Counted from the first letter of the stretch, positions 37,821 to 48,116 are shown. The stretch: 64,000 nucleotides of DNA from JALSNL01 sp036479585 (GCA_965224785.1 OZ245062.1:2046001-2110000), one strand, 5' to 3'. Notes: a model not told the origin generated them from the letters alone. Program-made: numbers and translations.

Positions 37821-37983
37821 TTTAATTCCCTTAATAATTTTGAATTAGAATTATTTGTATAACCAGATTATAGTACTCAAAAAAAAACGACCAACAGAAT
37901 GACAGTCAGACATATTTCCCAATTCAATTACTCTTTAAATTAATGGCATATATAAACTTACTAAATTTAATAAAACTACTAAA

Positions 37984-38029
37984 CACAGATTACAAATCTA
38001 CGATACGTAACTCAGATTTGTAATCTGAG
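37984..38029. repeat. Double-hairpin repeat family C, copy 3
   Basis: CACAGATTACAAATCT, core ACGATACGTAAC, then CTCAGATTTGTAATCTGAG. It lies in the 227-bp gap between the propeller paralogue and the DUF3748 gene. The rest of that gap shows no feature. Confidence 0.7.
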
Positions 38030-38047
38030 AGAAATAGTACAGCTGAA

Positions 38048-40231
38048 TTATTTACTAATTATTGGATCACTAATAGCATCAACATATCTACCAGCCCAAT
38101 ATGGGAACAAATAAAGGTAAGGCGGATACTCTCTCATACCACCTTCGTTTACATTATTTCTATAAGCATTGTTGTGTAGATGCATTGGACGTTCGTCTCT
38201 TGGTAGAACTTCAGTATATTCTTGACTTCTGAAATTCGGCTTAATTTTTATTAAATCTTTTCTATGATTATTATTTACATTCCAAGAGATTAAGTCAAGT
38301 GGGAACTCACGTAACCACCAAGCAGATTCTTCCGAGTCATAATCTTTTCCTCCACTTAAAGCATATAAGTAATTCCATAATGGATTTTTCTCCGAACGTT
38401 CTTCTTGCCAATGACTTTTAGCAGCATCAAAATGTTTTTGTTTTTGTTCTTCGGTAAATGAATAATTTACAAATCCTGGAATAGTCATAAAATACATTTC
38501 ATCATCCGAGTGATTCCATTTGTCACTTAAATCTTCTCCCTCTTCAAAGCCCACTACTGATGCTAGTCTGTTTGCATTTTCATCATAACCATATTTGTTT
38601 ATTAACTCATAAGCTTTTTCTTTATACTTTTCATCTTTTGTAAAATGATATGCAGTTTGAAGAAATGATAAAATCAAAGTTGAGTTAAGTCTCCGATCAC
38701 CAACATTGATTGGAAAACTATTTACATATTCTGGGTTCCATCTACCCCACTCTGTTGGTTTTCCGTTCCAAGTTACTAAGTACCAATCGTTCTCAATTAT
38801 ATGGTCCATCTCAATTTTAATTTGATGTATTGCTCGCTCTCTCCATTCTTCGTCGGGTGCTAACTCTGCAAAAAGTGCATAAACAAAAAAGTGTCCGCAA
38901 GACTCATCACTACTTGTTGTTGATTTCCATCTCCAACGTTCATCCTTTGTTAGTCGCCATATTTTTTCATCTTCAGGCATGTTAGGATTTGTGTCACTCG
39001 ACTGGTAAGAATCTATTTCATAAGTCCTTGCCGGAAATCCGGGAATACCACTAATCTCTGTTAGCCTTTCCATAGCTTCAAAAGCTTCGTAAGCATTTTG
39101 TTTTGCGTCCTCTAATTTTGTAACTGCATATCTAAATAATTCTCCAGCTAAATACATTGATGTCCAAAGTCCGTCATTATCAGTATCCTTATAAAATCCA
39201 GATGATAAATCTCCTTGCTTTTTTAATCCTAAGTAAGAAGTAAAACCATATCTGATATGTCTTAATCTTTGAACTTTTTGAAAATACTCAGCCTTTTCTG
39301 CTAAGGTCATTTTAACAAAATTTATTTTGCTCATTCCTTTCTTTGTTAAAACAAGAACGCTATTGTCCGGTCCTCCAGTAATATCAACTACTTCATCATC
39401 AACAAGCCAGCGTTTGGATGCATAGTAATCATACTTGCCATCATCTCTTAACTTAAACGCTCCCTTAGTTGAACCAAACCACAATGAGCCATTTATATTT
39501 TTTATAACTGTAATTTCCGTCCCAGGTAATTTTCTATTTATTTTATGAATTGCAAAATTAATTCCATTTAAAATTATTATCCCATTTTTAATACCTACAA
39601 ATACTTTATCATCCTTTAATACTAAAGTATTTAATTTTGCTGCTTCAAAAACTTTAAATAATTTTTTACTCTTGATATCTAATACATACAAAGAATAATC
39701 AGCAAGAATTAAGAATCGGTTTTCATCTTCATCAAATATTATTTTATTAGGATTAAATTTTTTGATTGATTCGTTCCAAACTTTTTTCCCTTTTTGAAAT
39801 AACGTCAAATTCCCTTTTGCACCAATGAGAGTAATAAAATCAGACCCAACAGAAAAGTGTATTGGATTTTTTATTTCATGTTTAAAATAAAATTTACCAG
39901 CCCAAGCATTACTCAATACTGCTTTATCAGTTAGATAAACAAATTGCTTTTCATAATTATCAATCGCAACAATGTTCATATCAGTCAACGGTCTATAACG
40001 TAAATCCTCAACTATTTTTTTATCGTTTGGTTGCAACAAACCATTTGAAGAAAGAATTTCCACGACATTATTTCTATCACTTCTAACTTGCAATAATTTA
40101 ATATTAGATTGATCTTCATCAAACTCAAACTTATCCGCATAATCTTGAGTGTATGGTTTATCTGTATAAGTTTGTGCAGTTAGTGTTATTGACATTAACA
40201 AACTTAAAATTACAAATCTAAAATGTTTCAT
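38048..40231 (-). CDS. Exported propeller plus alpha-helical-barrel protein, paralogue 1
   Basis: A 727-residue secreted protein (signal ending ITLTAQ). Residues about 30-310 resemble a sensor-type beta-propeller (VFVGIKNGIIILNG, SLWFGSTKGAFKLRDDGKYD, YYASKRWLVDDEVVDI). Residues about 330-720 are helical, with DTDNDGLWTSMYLAGELFRY, SSDESCGHFFVYALFAELAP and INVGDRRLNSTLILSFLQTA. They look like an (alpha/alpha) barrel of the kind seen in some glycan lyases and hydrolases. It is a tandem copy of the 40247 gene, 15 nt apart. I do not recognise a characterised family. Confidence 0.62.
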   Translation of the reverse strand: MKHFRFVILSLLMSITLTAQTYTDKPYTQDYADKFEFDEDQSNIKLLQVRSDRNNVVEILSSNGLLQPNDKKIVEDLRYRPLTDMNIVAIDNYEKQFVYLTDKAVLSNAWAGKFYFKHEIKNPIHFSVGSDFITLIGAKGNLTLFQKGKKVWNESIKKFNPNKIIFDEDENRFLILADYSLYVLDIKSKKLFKVFEAAKLNTLVLKDDKVFVGIKNGIIILNGINFAIHKINRKLPGTEITVIKNINGSLWFGSTKGAFKLRDDGKYDYYASKRWLVDDEVVDITGGPDNSVLVLTKKGMSKINFVKMTLAEKAEYFQKVQRLRHIRYGFTSYLGLKKQGDLSSGFYKDTDNDGLWTSMYLAGELFRYAVTKLEDAKQNAYEAFEAMERLTEISGIPGFPARTYEIDSYQSSDTNPNMPEDEKIWRLTKDERWRWKSTTSSDESCGHFFVYALFAELAPDEEWRERAIHQIKIEMDHIIENDWYLVTWNGKPTEWGRWNPEYVNSFPINVGDRRLNSTLILSFLQTAYHFTKDEKYKEKAYELINKYGYDENANRLASVVGFEEGEDLSDKWNHSDDEMYFMTIPGFVNYSFTEEQKQKHFDAAKSHWQEERSEKNPLWNYLYALSGGKDYDSEESAWWLREFPLDLISWNVNNNHRKDLIKIKPNFRSQEYTEVLPRDERPMHLHNNAYRNNVNEGGMREYPPYLYLFPYWAGRYVDAISDPIISK

Positions 40232-40246
40232 ATAATTTCCTTTAAA

Positions 40247-42415
40247 TTATTTTTCTGTAGAACTTATTGCTTTAATATATCTTCCTAACCAATAAGGTAA
40301 TAAAAAATCGTGAGGTGAAGTTTCACTAAAACCTCCACGACCACCAAAAGTTTCATCAGGAGGAAGTAACTCAGCGTGTTGTTGTCTTCTAAAATTAGGT
40401 TCTAATTTTATTATATCTTTTCGTTTACTGTTATCCACAGACCACTGAACTAAATCCATTGGAAATTCTTTTAGCCACCAAATGGAATCATCTAAATCAT
40501 AATCTTTGCCACCAGTTAATCCATAAAGAAAATTCCACAAAGGTTTTTTCTCTTCACGTTCAACTTCCCAATGACTTCTTGCTGATGCAAAATGTTTTTT
40601 CTTTTGATCTTCTGTAAATGAAAAATTAACAAAAGCTGGAATTGTTAGAAAGTACATTCTATCATCAGAATGATTCCACGTGTTACTCAAATCTTCTCCT
40701 TCTTCAAAACCTATTGTTGTTGCCGGACGATTTGCATTTTCGTCGTAACCAAATTTATTGATTAGCTCGTAAGTTTTTTCTTTATATAATTCATCTCCAG
40801 TAAAATGATAAGCTGTTTGGAGAAATGCTAGTATCAATGTTGAGTTAAGTCTTCGGTCACCGACATTGATTGGGAAATTATTTACATACTCAGGATTCCA
40901 TTTGCCCCAAGCTGTTGGTTTTCCATTCCAATCTACTAAATACCAGTCGTTCCTAATTATGTGATCCATTTGAATTTTGATTTGATGAACTGCTCTATCT
41001 CTCCATTCCTTGTCTGGAGCTAACTCTGCAAAAAGAGCATACACAAAAAAGTGTCCGCAAGACTCATCACTACTTGTACTCGATTTCCATCTCCAATTTT
41101 TATCATCAGTCAAACGCCAAATTCTACCATTTTTCTTAACCCATTCTTTTCGCCATTCTTCTGAAAAACCATTTGACCCCAAGCCAACTTCGTATCCATC
41201 TCGTTCATAAGATCTTGATGGAAAACCATCAAGCCCAGTAATATCAGTTAGTCGTTCCATTCCTTCAAAAGCTTCGTACGCATTTAGTTTTGCATCTTCC
41301 GATTTTGTAACTGCATAACGAAATAACTCTCCAGCTAAATATAAAGAAGTCCACAAACCATCATTGTCTGTATCAGAATATGAACCACTTGAAACATCTC
41401 CTGCATTTTTGAATGATGGACTAGCCGTCATACCATATCTAATATGTCTTAACCTTTGCATCTTTTGGAAATGATTTGCTTTTTCAGCCAAAGTCATTTC
41501 AACAAAATTTATTTTACTCATTCCTTTTTTTGTTAATACTGTAATACTATTTTTTGGTCCTTCAGCAATATCAACTACTTCATTATCAACAAGCCATCGT
41601 TTGGATGCGTAATAATCATACTTGCCATCTTCACGTAATTTGAATGCTCCTTTAGTTGAACCAAACCATAGAGAACCATTGATATTGTTGACTGTTGTTA
41701 TTTCGGTACAAGGTAATTTTTGATTTCTTTCATCAGACTTAAAACTTTTTCCGTCTAAAGTTATAACTCCATTGTTAGTACCAAGAATAATTTTGTTATC
41801 CCTTAATCCTAAAGCAGTTAAGTTTTCACCATCATAAACTCGCAACAATTTTTTATTCGGACATTCTAATTGATACAAAGATTTATCGGTAAGAATTAAA
41901 AAACGCTTTCCATTTTTATCAAAAATAATTTTAGTCGGATTAAGATCATCTAGTTTTTCATTCCAAACTTTTTCACCTTTCTGAAATAATGCTAACTCAT
42001 TCTTTGATGCAACAAGCGTAACAAAATCATGAGCTACAACAAAGTGTTTAGGATTTTTCATTCCATGTTCAAAATAAAATTTACCTGACCACGCATTACT
42101 TAGAACAGCTTTATCTGTTAAATAAACAAATTGATTTTCGTATCTATCAATTGCTATGATATTCATATCAGTCAATGGTCTGTAAAGTAGATTTTTGGTG
42201 ATTTTTTTCTCCCAAGGTTGTAAAAGTCCATCAGAAGATAGAATGGAAACTCTTTGATTTCTATCAGTTCTAACTTGCAATAACTTACTGGTCTGATTTT
42301 TAACTAACTCAAATTTATCAGCATAATCTTGCTGATAAGGTTTATCTATATACGGTTGCGCTGATAATGTAATTGTTAAAATGGCACTAACAACAATTAA
42401 CTTAATGTAATTCAT
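40247..42415 (-). CDS. Exported propeller plus alpha-helical-barrel protein, paralogue 2
   Basis: A 722-residue secreted protein (signal ending LTITLSAQ). It has the same order and motifs as the 38048 product, including LWFGSTKGAFKLREDGKYDY and GWNHSDD-like ends. An insertion follows the SYERDGYEVG region, and divergence is greatest in the first propeller blades. It starts 15 nt after the T9SS glycosidase gene, so the three form one transcript. Tandem duplication followed by specialisation is likely. Catalytic residues cannot be assigned. Confidence 0.62.
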   Translation of the reverse strand: MNYIKLIVVSAILTITLSAQPYIDKPYQQDYADKFELVKNQTSKLLQVRTDRNQRVSILSSDGLLQPWEKKITKNLLYRPLTDMNIIAIDRYENQFVYLTDKAVLSNAWSGKFYFEHGMKNPKHFVVAHDFVTLVASKNELALFQKGEKVWNEKLDDLNPTKIIFDKNGKRFLILTDKSLYQLECPNKKLLRVYDGENLTALGLRDNKIILGTNNGVITLDGKSFKSDERNQKLPCTEITTVNNINGSLWFGSTKGAFKLREDGKYDYYASKRWLVDNEVVDIAEGPKNSITVLTKKGMSKINFVEMTLAEKANHFQKMQRLRHIRYGMTASPSFKNAGDVSSGSYSDTDNDGLWTSLYLAGELFRYAVTKSEDAKLNAYEAFEGMERLTDITGLDGFPSRSYERDGYEVGLGSNGFSEEWRKEWVKKNGRIWRLTDDKNWRWKSSTSSDESCGHFFVYALFAELAPDKEWRDRAVHQIKIQMDHIIRNDWYLVDWNGKPTAWGKWNPEYVNNFPINVGDRRLNSTLILAFLQTAYHFTGDELYKEKTYELINKFGYDENANRPATTIGFEEGEDLSNTWNHSDDRMYFLTIPAFVNFSFTEDQKKKHFASARSHWEVEREEKKPLWNFLYGLTGGKDYDLDDSIWWLKEFPMDLVQWSVDNSKRKDIIKLEPNFRRQQHAELLPPDETFGGRGGFSETSPHDFLLPYWLGRYIKAISSTEK

Positions 42416-42430
42416 TTATTATTTCCTCTT

Positions 42431-44986
42431 TTATTTTAATAGTAATAGTTTTTTAGTTTCAAAATATTTGCCGGATTGCATCCGGTAAATGTACATCCCA
42501 TTAGATATATTACTTGCATCAAATGTAACTGTATGCTTACCGGAAGCTTTTATCTCATTGACTAAGATTGATACTTCTTGCCCCAACAAATTATATACTT
42601 TTAATGTTACCATTTTGTTTTCCGGTATTTGGTAAGTTATTTTTGTTATTGGATTAAATGGATTTGGATAATTTTGGTTCAACAAAAATCTTTTAGGGAC
42701 TTCATTTATTTCACTTACACTAGTAACAATTGTAGTATTGTAAACAAAATTAAATCTACCACCAGGAGCAGCATCACCATTTACGTAAAAGTCCATTATG
42801 TTGCCATCTGCAATAGAATTGTCACTCCACTTAAATTCAAAATTTAGACTATCTGTTAAAGTGTTTAATACTTCTCTACTAATTTTAATTTCCAAAATAT
42901 TATCTGTAACCACAAAATCAGCAGAACCTATTTTTATCCAGTTCCAACTATCAACACTCTTTTCAACTGAAATTGAATCAGTTGGACTTTCACGATTTAG
43001 CATATAATCAAATCCTTCCCAACCTGTTGATTTGTCTTTGTCAATATCAATAAACAATCTCATCCAATTTTCATCGGTATTATCTGTTAACTCATCAGCC
43101 GTTTCAACAAAGAAATAAATATTTTCAACATCTCTAGCAACTTTTGCTTTAACAATGTCATTTCTACCAGTAGAGTTAGAATATATAAGAGTAGGTCCTT
43201 GTCCCTTATGATCACGGTTTTCAGTATTCCCTTTATAGTGAACATAATCTGGCAACACCTCATTCCAATCATTTATATTATTCATCGATATTGTTTTAAA
43301 TTCCGAAACACTTTTAGGAGCTTCCATTCCCTTAAACTTTCTTACATTATTTATAAACTGAAGATAGTAAACATCACCCTTGTTACCCCAAGCTTTAACA
43401 GGTTCCAGGTCACGACTTTTATCCCAGCTATATTGATCAGCAAATCCCATAACCAATCCTTCTGGATTTTCAGCACAACCAGGCCAGCCGTTATGACGTC
43501 CAGCGACCCATTCATTCCACCCGGTTACAAAAACTAACTCCGGATCCAATTCGTAAGCTCGTCCCCACTGTTCTTGAATGTTTGCACCATATAGATAAGA
43601 ATCAGCCGTAGTGTCTTGCCCATTTGCTTTTGTAAAACTACGTCCATATGAACCCGGTGCATTAAAACTATTACATCGCCCACCACTTAGGTCTGTCGCA
43701 TTTTGAGCAACACCAACAGTAACTTGCTCGTAGCCATTTGTTTCATCACCAGCATATCCATGTTGAGGATAACTTTCCAACCAACCCCATTGAGTATTAC
43801 GAGAAGGACCATTAACATAATCACCTTGTCCTGGACGAAAAGTAAAAAACTCTTTAATTTCTTTAAAATCTATTGTATCTGTATATTCATGAATTTGCAT
43901 TGGGAAATGACTTCCATCTATTGTTCCTAATACGGCTGAAGAACTATCGGCAAAATAAATATTACTCTCATAGTTACCAGTTATTACATCACCATTAAAA
44001 TAACTCCTTACGAGACCACTACTTTCTTCATATTTCCAAACACCTACAACTTCAGTTGCATTACTTAATTCCCAGACATAGTTACCTGCTGGTAATTCAT
44101 CAAAATCTAATCGGAGATTTGCATTATCTTTAAAATTGATAAATTCTTTTTCTGCTAAATGTGTACCAGAAACCGAAGTATTATATCCACCAGAAATCCA
44201 AGGAAATAATTTTAATGTTAGATTACCTATATTATTATTCCAGCTAGGACAACTTACACTTATACCAGTAAATGAAGAATCTACTACAAATAACATTCCT
44301 GCTGTTTCAGGTTGTCCAGTTTCTAAATTATCCGGATACGCCATCAGCAGTGGTTTCCCTTTCCAATAGAACCATAAGTCTTCATAATTACCTGTGCTAT
44401 ATAGGTCAGTATATAGTTCTACTATTGCCTCCTTTGATCCAGTTGTTGGAGCGAATGGAAGTAAAAAAGAAATTTGGGGAGTATTGACACCATCTTCCCT
44501 CGCTTGTGCCCATGTTTCAAGTAAAACTGTATAAGAACTTTTCCATGTATAATTGCCATTAGTGCAATCAAAGAATACAACATCAACGCCAGCATCGGCA
44601 AGCATTTCAGCATGTTTTCTTAAAACCCAAGGATCTGTTGTTCTGTAATAACCAAACAATGGTTCATCCCACCAAAAGGTTCCACCGCCCCAAACATTTT
44701 GCCAAGCCGGATGATAAGAATCATCCTCTGCACCAGGATTATTAGTAATTATTTCTGTGATGTTTGCAATAGACCCATCAGGCATTACCCATTCTGCTAT
44801 ACCAACAGTATGCCAAGTCCAGTAGAACATTCCAATAAATTTACCAGCCTTCTTTGCACCAACTTCTTCATACGTCAAAGATTTTCTTCCCACTGCATCT
44901 TCCGCATTCCATTGGTCGCTACTTACTTGACAAAACAATATCTGCACGAGTAATAATGTTACAATTATAAATAATCCTTTTCGCAC
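42431..44986 (-). CDS. Secreted GH71/GH99-like glycosidase with CBM9-like domain and T9SS sorting tail
   Basis: About 851 residues with a strong signal peptide. Residues about 45-560 form a TIM-barrel region like GH71/GH99/WbsX enzymes: GKFIGMFYWTWHTVGIAEWV, DAGVDVVFFDCTNGNYTW, and VFVTGWNEWVAGRH carrying a probable catalytic glutamate. A CBM9-like beta domain follows (LFIDIDKDKSTGWEGFDYML). The last about 80 residues are a Por/T9SS type A sorting domain (NQNYPNPFNPITKI, LKVYNLLGQEVSILVNE). I start at GTG 44986, which has GGAGG 6 nt upstream; ATG 45001 has no suitable site. Substrate unknown. Confidence 0.78.
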   Translation of the reverse strand: MRKGLFIIVTLLLVQILFCQVSSDQWNAEDAVGRKSLTYEEVGAKKAGKFIGMFYWTWHTVGIAEWVMPDGSIANITEIITNNPGAEDDSYHPAWQNVWGGGTFWWDEPLFGYYRTTDPWVLRKHAEMLADAGVDVVFFDCTNGNYTWKSSYTVLLETWAQAREDGVNTPQISFLLPFAPTTGSKEAIVELYTDLYSTGNYEDLWFYWKGKPLLMAYPDNLETGQPETAGMLFVVDSSFTGISVSCPSWNNNIGNLTLKLFPWISGGYNTSVSGTHLAEKEFINFKDNANLRLDFDELPAGNYVWELSNATEVVGVWKYEESSGLVRSYFNGDVITGNYESNIYFADSSSAVLGTIDGSHFPMQIHEYTDTIDFKEIKEFFTFRPGQGDYVNGPSRNTQWGWLESYPQHGYAGDETNGYEQVTVGVAQNATDLSGGRCNSFNAPGSYGRSFTKANGQDTTADSYLYGANIQEQWGRAYELDPELVFVTGWNEWVAGRHNGWPGCAENPEGLVMGFADQYSWDKSRDLEPVKAWGNKGDVYYLQFINNVRKFKGMEAPKSVSEFKTISMNNINDWNEVLPDYVHYKGNTENRDHKGQGPTLIYSNSTGRNDIVKAKVARDVENIYFFVETADELTDNTDENWMRLFIDIDKDKSTGWEGFDYMLNRESPTDSISVEKSVDSWNWIKIGSADFVVTDNILEIKISREVLNTLTDSLNFEFKWSDNSIADGNIMDFYVNGDAAPGGRFNFVYNTTIVTSVSEINEVPKRFLLNQNYPNPFNPITKITYQIPENKMVTLKVYNLLGQEVSILVNEIKASGKHTVTFDASNISNGMYIYRMQSGKYFETKKLLLLK

Positions 44987-45121
44987 TTTACTCCTCCACA
45001 TCCTTTAAATAATTGAATGAGTTACCTATCAAACTTCCACTACAATATATTTTTCTTTTCATTTGTTATTTTAATTTTGCATCTACGAAATTATTTTACC
45101 AATGATATTCCAATTGAATGA

Positions 45122-47056
45122 TTAATTGCCCAATTTATAAATATGTACATCCAATGGTTTGAATTCATCTTTTAGAATTCCATTTTTAACTGTAACATTT
45201 CTCTCTTTGTTATATACAGAAATGCTTCCATTATACTTTTTACTAATTTTTAATTCCTGTTTAACAGTTTCTGTTTTAGAAGTATTCACAGCTATCACAA
45301 AAGTTCCAATAGAACTTTTCTTTATTTTAGCTTTTATAAAATCATTATCATTTACAAGCTCAATCTCTTTACCATAACCAGGCTCTAAGAATAAAGGAAT
45401 CAACTCAGTTATTTCATCTAAAAGAGTTTTTTGTGCCGACCATAATTCCGGATCATCAACTGGAAGATTTTGTCCATACCCTTTGAAGGTGTACCACAGC
45501 AAGCCTTTCGCACCATTCATCAATGGATGATAAGTCATAAAACGATGTTCTTGCGGAGTAGGTCTGCGTTGCTCTGGCCAAGTGAACATCTGTCCACAAT
45601 GCCAAACTGGAGTTTCATTTTCTAATTGATTATAAGCTAATGCAATATTTCCACCAACATCTTCAATAGAACCATTTGTAATTGGATATGTATCAACAGC
45701 AAGCACATCGCAACAACGTCCAAAAGTTTTGTAAACTGTTGAATTTGTTATTACAAGATACGCCGGATGAACTTTATCAGCTTTGTATGCTGCATTGTAG
45801 ATGTCATAAATATAAAGTAAGTCAGCTTTGTTATATCCTGGTTCGTCATACATCATCCAACATAAAATTGCCGGATGATCTTTATACTTACTTATAAAAT
45901 CAAAATAATCTTGTGGAGTTTTACCACTTACATGAACTGCGGCTAAAAGTCCAGCTTCATGAACTTTATCCAAATCTTTAACTGTTGCAACAACAAAATT
46001 ATAACCAGCATCTTTCAAAGTTTTGTACTCTTCAACTGGTGCTCCGTAAGTTCCGATTGGAAGAAATGGTTTTCCATTTTCATCTAAAATAGTAAGGTCT
46101 TCGGTGATTCGTTCTACTCTCGGATGCTTTTTAAGCTTACCTTTAAAATATTTAGTTTCGGAAATAATAACACCATCATTTGTAGTTGGGAATTCTGCTT
46201 TAATTGTTAGAAATCCTTTTGGAATATTTGCTAATAAAAACTCTGCATCATCTCCAGGCATAACAGTTCTTTCATCTAGCTTCCCTTTCTTCTCATGAAT
46301 TAATTCAATCTTAACTTTCCCTTTTGGATTGAGTACAGAAATTTTAGATTTTGTTCCAAACGAAGCAACCAAGGTATCAGCAATTGCAAGAACTTTAAGA
46401 GCTTTATATGATTCAATATTATTTCTAAGTTTTGTAACCACAGAATCATAATCTAAAAAGCGAGCCACAAATCCAAAGTCTCCAGTTCCCTGATCTATCT
46501 TTAGCATCAGATTATTCGTACCTTGCTTCAGCTCAATAGGAACATAATCATTATCAGTTTGCAACCATCTACCATTATAATCGTGGCTCTCATGAACTTC
46601 TTTGCTGTTTAGAAAAACTCTTACTCCATCATTACTACCAATAGAAAGAATAGTCTTTTGTTTTTTTGGGGATTCAATTTGACAAAAGGCATAAGCCACA
46701 ACCATATCTTTGGGATTCAAATGATTAAGTCGAACTTTGTCTTCAATACTGTTAACCTTAGCCCAAGTTCTTTCAATATTTTTTTCAGAGTAGTGTACTT
46801 TCATCCCATCTGTTGGAATTACATTTTTTTCGCCACCAATTGATTTAAGATAATCTGTATAAAACCCTTTACACTTTTTATCGTGATGATAATTAACCGT
46901 AGAACAATCTTCACAATTTGGGAATGAGCCGAGAATGAGCCAACTTTTGATATATGAATTTGTAGCATAGTCAGTGATAACTAAACTGTTTTGAGCAATC
47001 AAAATTGACTGTATAAAAACATATACAATGAATAAAGTAATTTGTAGTTTTTTCAT
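45122..47056 (-). CDS. Secreted TIM-barrel glycosidase-like protein with beta-sandwich
   Basis: A 644-residue exported protein (signal ending QSILIAQ). Residues about 25-210 hold the beta-sandwich module shared with the sialidase-like and ThuA-HEAT proteins (IGSNDGVRVFLNSKEVHES, NLMLKIDQGTGDFGF). Residues about 320-560 form a TIM barrel with ILCWMMYDEPGYN, CCDVLAVDTYP and GAKGLLWYTFKGYG. The C-terminus is the DVHIYKLG beta domain also found at the end of the 6965 protein. DEP probably carries the acid/base residue. It lies 31 nt after the GDPD gene. Family not assigned. Confidence 0.68.
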   Translation of the reverse strand: MKKLQITLFIVYVFIQSILIAQNSLVITDYATNSYIKSWLILGSFPNCEDCSTVNYHHDKKCKGFYTDYLKSIGGEKNVIPTDGMKVHYSEKNIERTWAKVNSIEDKVRLNHLNPKDMVVAYAFCQIESPKKQKTILSIGSNDGVRVFLNSKEVHESHDYNGRWLQTDNDYVPIELKQGTNNLMLKIDQGTGDFGFVARFLDYDSVVTKLRNNIESYKALKVLAIADTLVASFGTKSKISVLNPKGKVKIELIHEKKGKLDERTVMPGDDAEFLLANIPKGFLTIKAEFPTTNDGVIISETKYFKGKLKKHPRVERITEDLTILDENGKPFLPIGTYGAPVEEYKTLKDAGYNFVVATVKDLDKVHEAGLLAAVHVSGKTPQDYFDFISKYKDHPAILCWMMYDEPGYNKADLLYIYDIYNAAYKADKVHPAYLVITNSTVYKTFGRCCDVLAVDTYPITNGSIEDVGGNIALAYNQLENETPVWHCGQMFTWPEQRRPTPQEHRFMTYHPLMNGAKGLLWYTFKGYGQNLPVDDPELWSAQKTLLDEITELIPLFLEPGYGKEIELVNDNDFIKAKIKKSSIGTFVIAVNTSKTETVKQELKISKKYNGSISVYNKERNVTVKNGILKDEFKPLDVHIYKLGN

Positions 47057-47087
47057 ATTAACTCAGTGAGATATTTTTCTCTTTAGA

Positions 47088-47957
47088 TTATTTTATTTTT
47101 TTCTTTATTGCACGTTTTAATATCGACGGATAATCTGTTTGAATAATATTTGCTCCACGATCAATTAATTGGGAATACCCAGTAATATCAAGCTCATTAG
47201 CCGCTTTTTTATCTGCAGAACCTAAGGCATTTATCCAAACTCTTGCTCCACTTTCTTTTATTGTAGTAACTACTTCAGTAGTATAAATACTTGGATCAAT
47301 ATGTATAACTTTTGGATGATAATTTTTCACAACCATTTTAACATCTTCCAGGGAATAGGCTCGGGGCATAAGTAACAATGTAGAATCGAGAAGTATAACT
47401 GAGTCCAAAACTGCATAATCACTATCAAAGAATAATACTTGTTTTTCAACATTAGTTTTATGTACAAGATTAACCAAGTCTTTTATAGATACATCTTTAA
47501 TATCTAAATCAATAATAATTTTTCCACGTGCTAAGTTAAAAGCATCCTCTGCTAAAGGAATTCTATAAGTGTTAGTATCTCCATCTGTTTTTACTAGTTC
47601 CATTTTTTGTAATTGAGCAAATGTAAAATCTTTTACCTTACCTTTACCATTTGTTGTTCGGTCAACAGAGTCATCGTGCAAAAGAACAATTTTGCCATCC
47701 TTGGTTGTTCTAAAATCCGTTTCAATAATATCTATACCAAAATCTATTGAATGCTGAAATGCAGCTAGCGAGTTCTCCGGATATTTTGTATGCATTGCTC
47801 TATGTGCAGCAATCAATATTTTATTGGAAGTTGGATTATGAAATTTTGATAGTATTTCATCAAAATTACTTAATGAGGTTTTTGTTAGATTAGAACTACA
47901 ACTTAAAAATAATATTGCAGTTAAAAGAAATAGTATAAATAATTTTGTATTCTTCAT
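47088..47957 (-). CDS. GDPD-family phosphodiesterase lipoprotein
   Basis: A 289-residue lipoprotein with lipobox LFLSC (C20). GDPD motifs: AAHRAMHTKYPENS (H52, R53, E61; alanine follows HR where glycine is usual), IETDFRTTKDG (E79, D81), and LLHDDSVDRTTNGKG with H94. It is the first gene of the long minus-strand run and divergent from 48117. It probably hydrolyses phosphodiesters at the cell envelope. Confidence 0.84.
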   Translation of the reverse strand: MKNTKLFILFLLTAILFLSCSSNLTKTSLSNFDEILSKFHNPTSNKILIAAHRAMHTKYPENSLAAFQHSIDFGIDIIETDFRTTKDGKIVLLHDDSVDRTTNGKGKVKDFTFAQLQKMELVKTDGDTNTYRIPLAEDAFNLARGKIIIDLDIKDVSIKDLVNLVHKTNVEKQVLFFDSDYAVLDSVILLDSTLLLMPRAYSLEDVKMVVKNYHPKVIHIDPSIYTTEVVTTIKESGARVWINALGSADKKAANELDITGYSQLIDRGANIIQTDYPSILKRAIKKKIK

Positions 47958-48116
47958 ACGATATTTTTTTATAATTCAAATAGGCAAATCGTTTTAATAA
48001 AGTTAGACAATCGTTTGCATAATCACAAAAGAATTGTGTAACTTGACTAAATATTTTAATATCCCATAACACTATAATTATAAAGTTTAACAAAACAATA
48101 CATCCCGAGACAAATT
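47958..48116. promoter_or_regulatory. Divergent promoter region with operator-like repeats
   Basis: This 159-bp gap must hold the start signals for both the minus-strand run and the plus-strand block. It contains CAAATCGTTTT at 47985-47995 and CAATCGTTTGC at 48008-48018. Both are half-palindromes around CG, resembling operators of LacI-type regulators. The inverted repeat CACAA/TTGTG is at 48024-48038. A TATAAT lies near 48073. No promoter can be fixed with confidence. Confidence 0.4.

Noticed and set aside
44987..45001. ATG 45001 as start of the T9SS glycosidase
   Set aside because: The codons from this ATG contain the GGAGG that serves GTG 44986, and no suitable site lies upstream of it.
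48042..48078. A sigma70 promoter TTGACT ... TATAAT in front of 48117
   Set aside because: The spacing between the two boxes is about 24 nt, too long for a standard promoter, and lineage-specific promoter consensus is not certain.
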